Source: Halorientalis litorea
GTDB taxonomy: Archaea > Halobacteriota > Halobacteria > Halobacteriales > Haloarculaceae
Assembly: GCF_023028225.1 (NCBI RefSeq)
Contig: NZ_CP095482.1
Span: 2,604,001-2,668,000 of the forward strand
DNA length: 64,000 bases
Reading direction: 5' to 3'
A program made the position numbers and the translations under genes. Of this stretch, positions 63,141 through 64,000 are shown piece by piece. The notes beneath the pieces are model-generated. The model was given only the letters and a program-made list of their open reading frames with translations. It was not told where the DNA came from and ran no database searches. Positions within the stretch are counted from its first letter, which is position 1; every line of letters begins with the position of its first letter.

Positions 63141-63952
63141 ACCTGCTCGTCGCCGGAGCGGACCGCGTGGACGCCGGGAAGACGACGTTCTCGGTCGGTC
63201 TGCTCGAACACACCGGCGCGATAGGATTCAAGCCACGCGCCGGGAACGACCACTGGTTCCACCACGACGACGTGCGCCACGCAGTCTCGGCCGGCCGGCT
63301 CTACGGGAAGGATGCCCGCCGCCTCGCCGCCGCGAGTCCGGGCGCGTACGACCCCGAGGATATCAATCCCGTCCACCGACTCTGGACACCCTCGCCAGGG
63401 AGCGGAACCGGCCTCCTCGGCCGAGATGACCGCCAGTTCCTCGTGGACCGCGTGGGCGAGACGTACGTCGTCAACGACACCGTCACCATCCCGCTGCTGG
63501 TCCGGGAGTCCCTCCCACTCTCGGAGGCCGTCCGCGTCGACTCGCTTCCGGAGTTCAACGACGTGATGGAACGACTCCACTTGGTCGCCCTCGAAGGTAT
63601 CAAAGACCGTATCGCCGACCACGACCGAACCGTCGTCGAGTCCTACGGGAACGTCGCCCGGCCGCTCCGGGGGGCCGACCCGGACGCCGTGGCCGTCGTG
63701 GAACCCGGCCGCGCCCGCATCTACCGGGGAGAGCGGTACCGGAAAGCCTGTCAAGTGGCGAGCGGCGGCCCGGAGGAAGGACAGTTAGAGGAGCGAGTCC
63801 CGTCGGTCGTCGACCTGATAGACCCGGTGGAGGCAGTCACCCTCCCGGCGTTGGGGTCGGCGGCGCGGACCGACCCTGCGGCCGTCGCCGACGCGTACGA
63901 ACCCGCCTACGACGCGCTCCTATCCTGTCTGTCGGAGTTCCCTGACCGCTAA
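63137..63952 (+). CDS. Predicted P-loop ATPase/GTPase
   Basis: A 271-residue protein opening with a strand and a variant P-loop, LLVAGADRVDAGKTTFSVGLL (GKTT). A DTBS-like arrangement is suggested by IGFKPRAGNDHWFHHDDV and DRTVVESYGNVARPL. Archaeal proteins of this type are annotated only as predicted ATPases related to dethiobiotin synthetase and SIMIBI-class GTPases. No specific reaction can be assigned. It is cotranslated with the small protein upstream and converges on the last, partial gene with a 4-nt overlap. Confidence 0.75.
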   Translation: MNLLVAGADRVDAGKTTFSVGLLEHTGAIGFKPRAGNDHWFHHDDVRHAVSAGRLYGKDARRLAAASPGAYDPEDINPVHRLWTPSPGSGTGLLGRDDRQFLVDRVGETYVVNDTVTIPLLVRESLPLSEAVRVDSLPEFNDVMERLHLVALEGIKDRIADHDRTVVESYGNVARPLRGADPDAVAVVEPGRARIYRGERYRKACQVASGGPEEGQLEERVPSVVDLIDPVEAVTLPALGSAARTDPAAVADAYEPAYDALLSCLSEFPDR

Positions 63953-64000
63953 CCCATCCGTGCGGCGTGGGCCGCGAGTTCGATGTCGTGGTACGGGTTC
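63949..64000 (-). CDS. C-terminal end of an unidentified gene, cut by the window edge
   Basis: On the minus strand the frame ending at TAG 63951-63949 reads NPYHDIELAAHAARMG, with third positions mostly G or C. Its stop overlaps the stop of the convergent ATPase gene, as is common here. Only 16 residues are visible, too few to name a family. Confidence 0.45.
   Translation of the reverse strand, partial: NPYHDIELAAHAARMG

Noticed and set aside
1-64000. CRISPR array, rRNA, tRNA, transposase, integrase or origin repeats
   Set aside because: I found no regular direct repeats with spacers, no tRNA-like cloverleaf ends, no conserved rRNA segments, no transposase motifs and no ORB-like origin repeats beside a cdc6 gene.

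Overview
This 64 kb window is chromosomal DNA from a haloarchaeon (class Halobacteria). The DNA is GC-rich with strongly GC-biased third codon positions. Nearly every predicted protein is acidic (rich in Asp and Glu). TATA-like boxes lie about 27 nt upstream of start codons, which is the leaderless-transcript arrangement of halophilic archaea. The gene content agrees: archaeal DnaG primase, a complete men (menaquinone) set, the siroheme-dependent heme route, UPF0058 and Tat lipoproteins. I see no rRNA, tRNA, CRISPR array, transposase or prophage. Gene density is high, and ATGA start/stop overlaps are common within operons.

Layout. 1-5 kb: the end of a molybdate/MoeA-type protein, a HAD phosphatase, two methyltransferases, a radical SAM protein related to MJ0619/Tes, and DUF547. 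5-9.5 kb: pterin dehydratase, a heme operon (ahbAB fusion, sirC, hemA), and tandem cold-shock genes. 9.5-15.6 kb: a cis-prenyltransferase, an aldo/keto reductase, a degenerate cis-prenyltransferase paralogue, DUF92, an acetyltransferase and dnaG. 15.8-23.4 kb: a DUF3311/sodium symporter pair, a CARF-like regulator, a DUF4399 lipoprotein, DUF1405, pdxS and small regulators. 23.4-32.1 kb: menE, menC, menA, menB, menD and menF on the minus strand, with a membrane J-domain gene inserted on the plus strand. 32-37.4 kb: a molybdopterin oxidoreductase, a biotin ECF transporter (bioY-bioM-bioN), and mtnA with a class II aldolase, which suggests a DHAP-shunt type salvage of thio- or deoxyribose.

37.5-53.2 kb is an acyl-CoA catabolic region. 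It holds a thiolase/DUF35/HMG-CoA-synthase-like trio, a 3-hydroxyacyl-CoA dehydrogenase/enoyl-CoA hydratase fusion, a thioesterase, a MaoC hydratase, an alpha/beta hydrolase, an acyl-CoA ligase, a full Liv-type ABC importer, another enoyl-CoA hydratase and an SDR. 53.5-57.2 kb holds a translationally coupled pair, DUF445 plus a 702-residue protein ending in an Abi-alpha/DUF4393-like domain; this is the best candidate here for an undescribed system. 57.4-64 kb: photolyase, superoxide dismutase (with a strong Shine-Dalgarno), an FMN lactate-type oxidoreductase, a sensor histidine kinase and a predicted P-loop ATPase.

Two themes deserve follow-up. Several transcripts appear to begin exactly at the AUG of a very short ORF whose stop overlaps the start of the main gene (bioY, the class II aldolase, the alpha/beta hydrolase, the HMG-CoA-synthase-like gene). 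Two enzyme-family members have lost catalytic residues but are kept beside their relatives: the cis-prenyltransferase paralogue and the HMG-CoA-synthase-like protein, which contains no cysteine at all. All calls come from reading the sequence; no database search was run.
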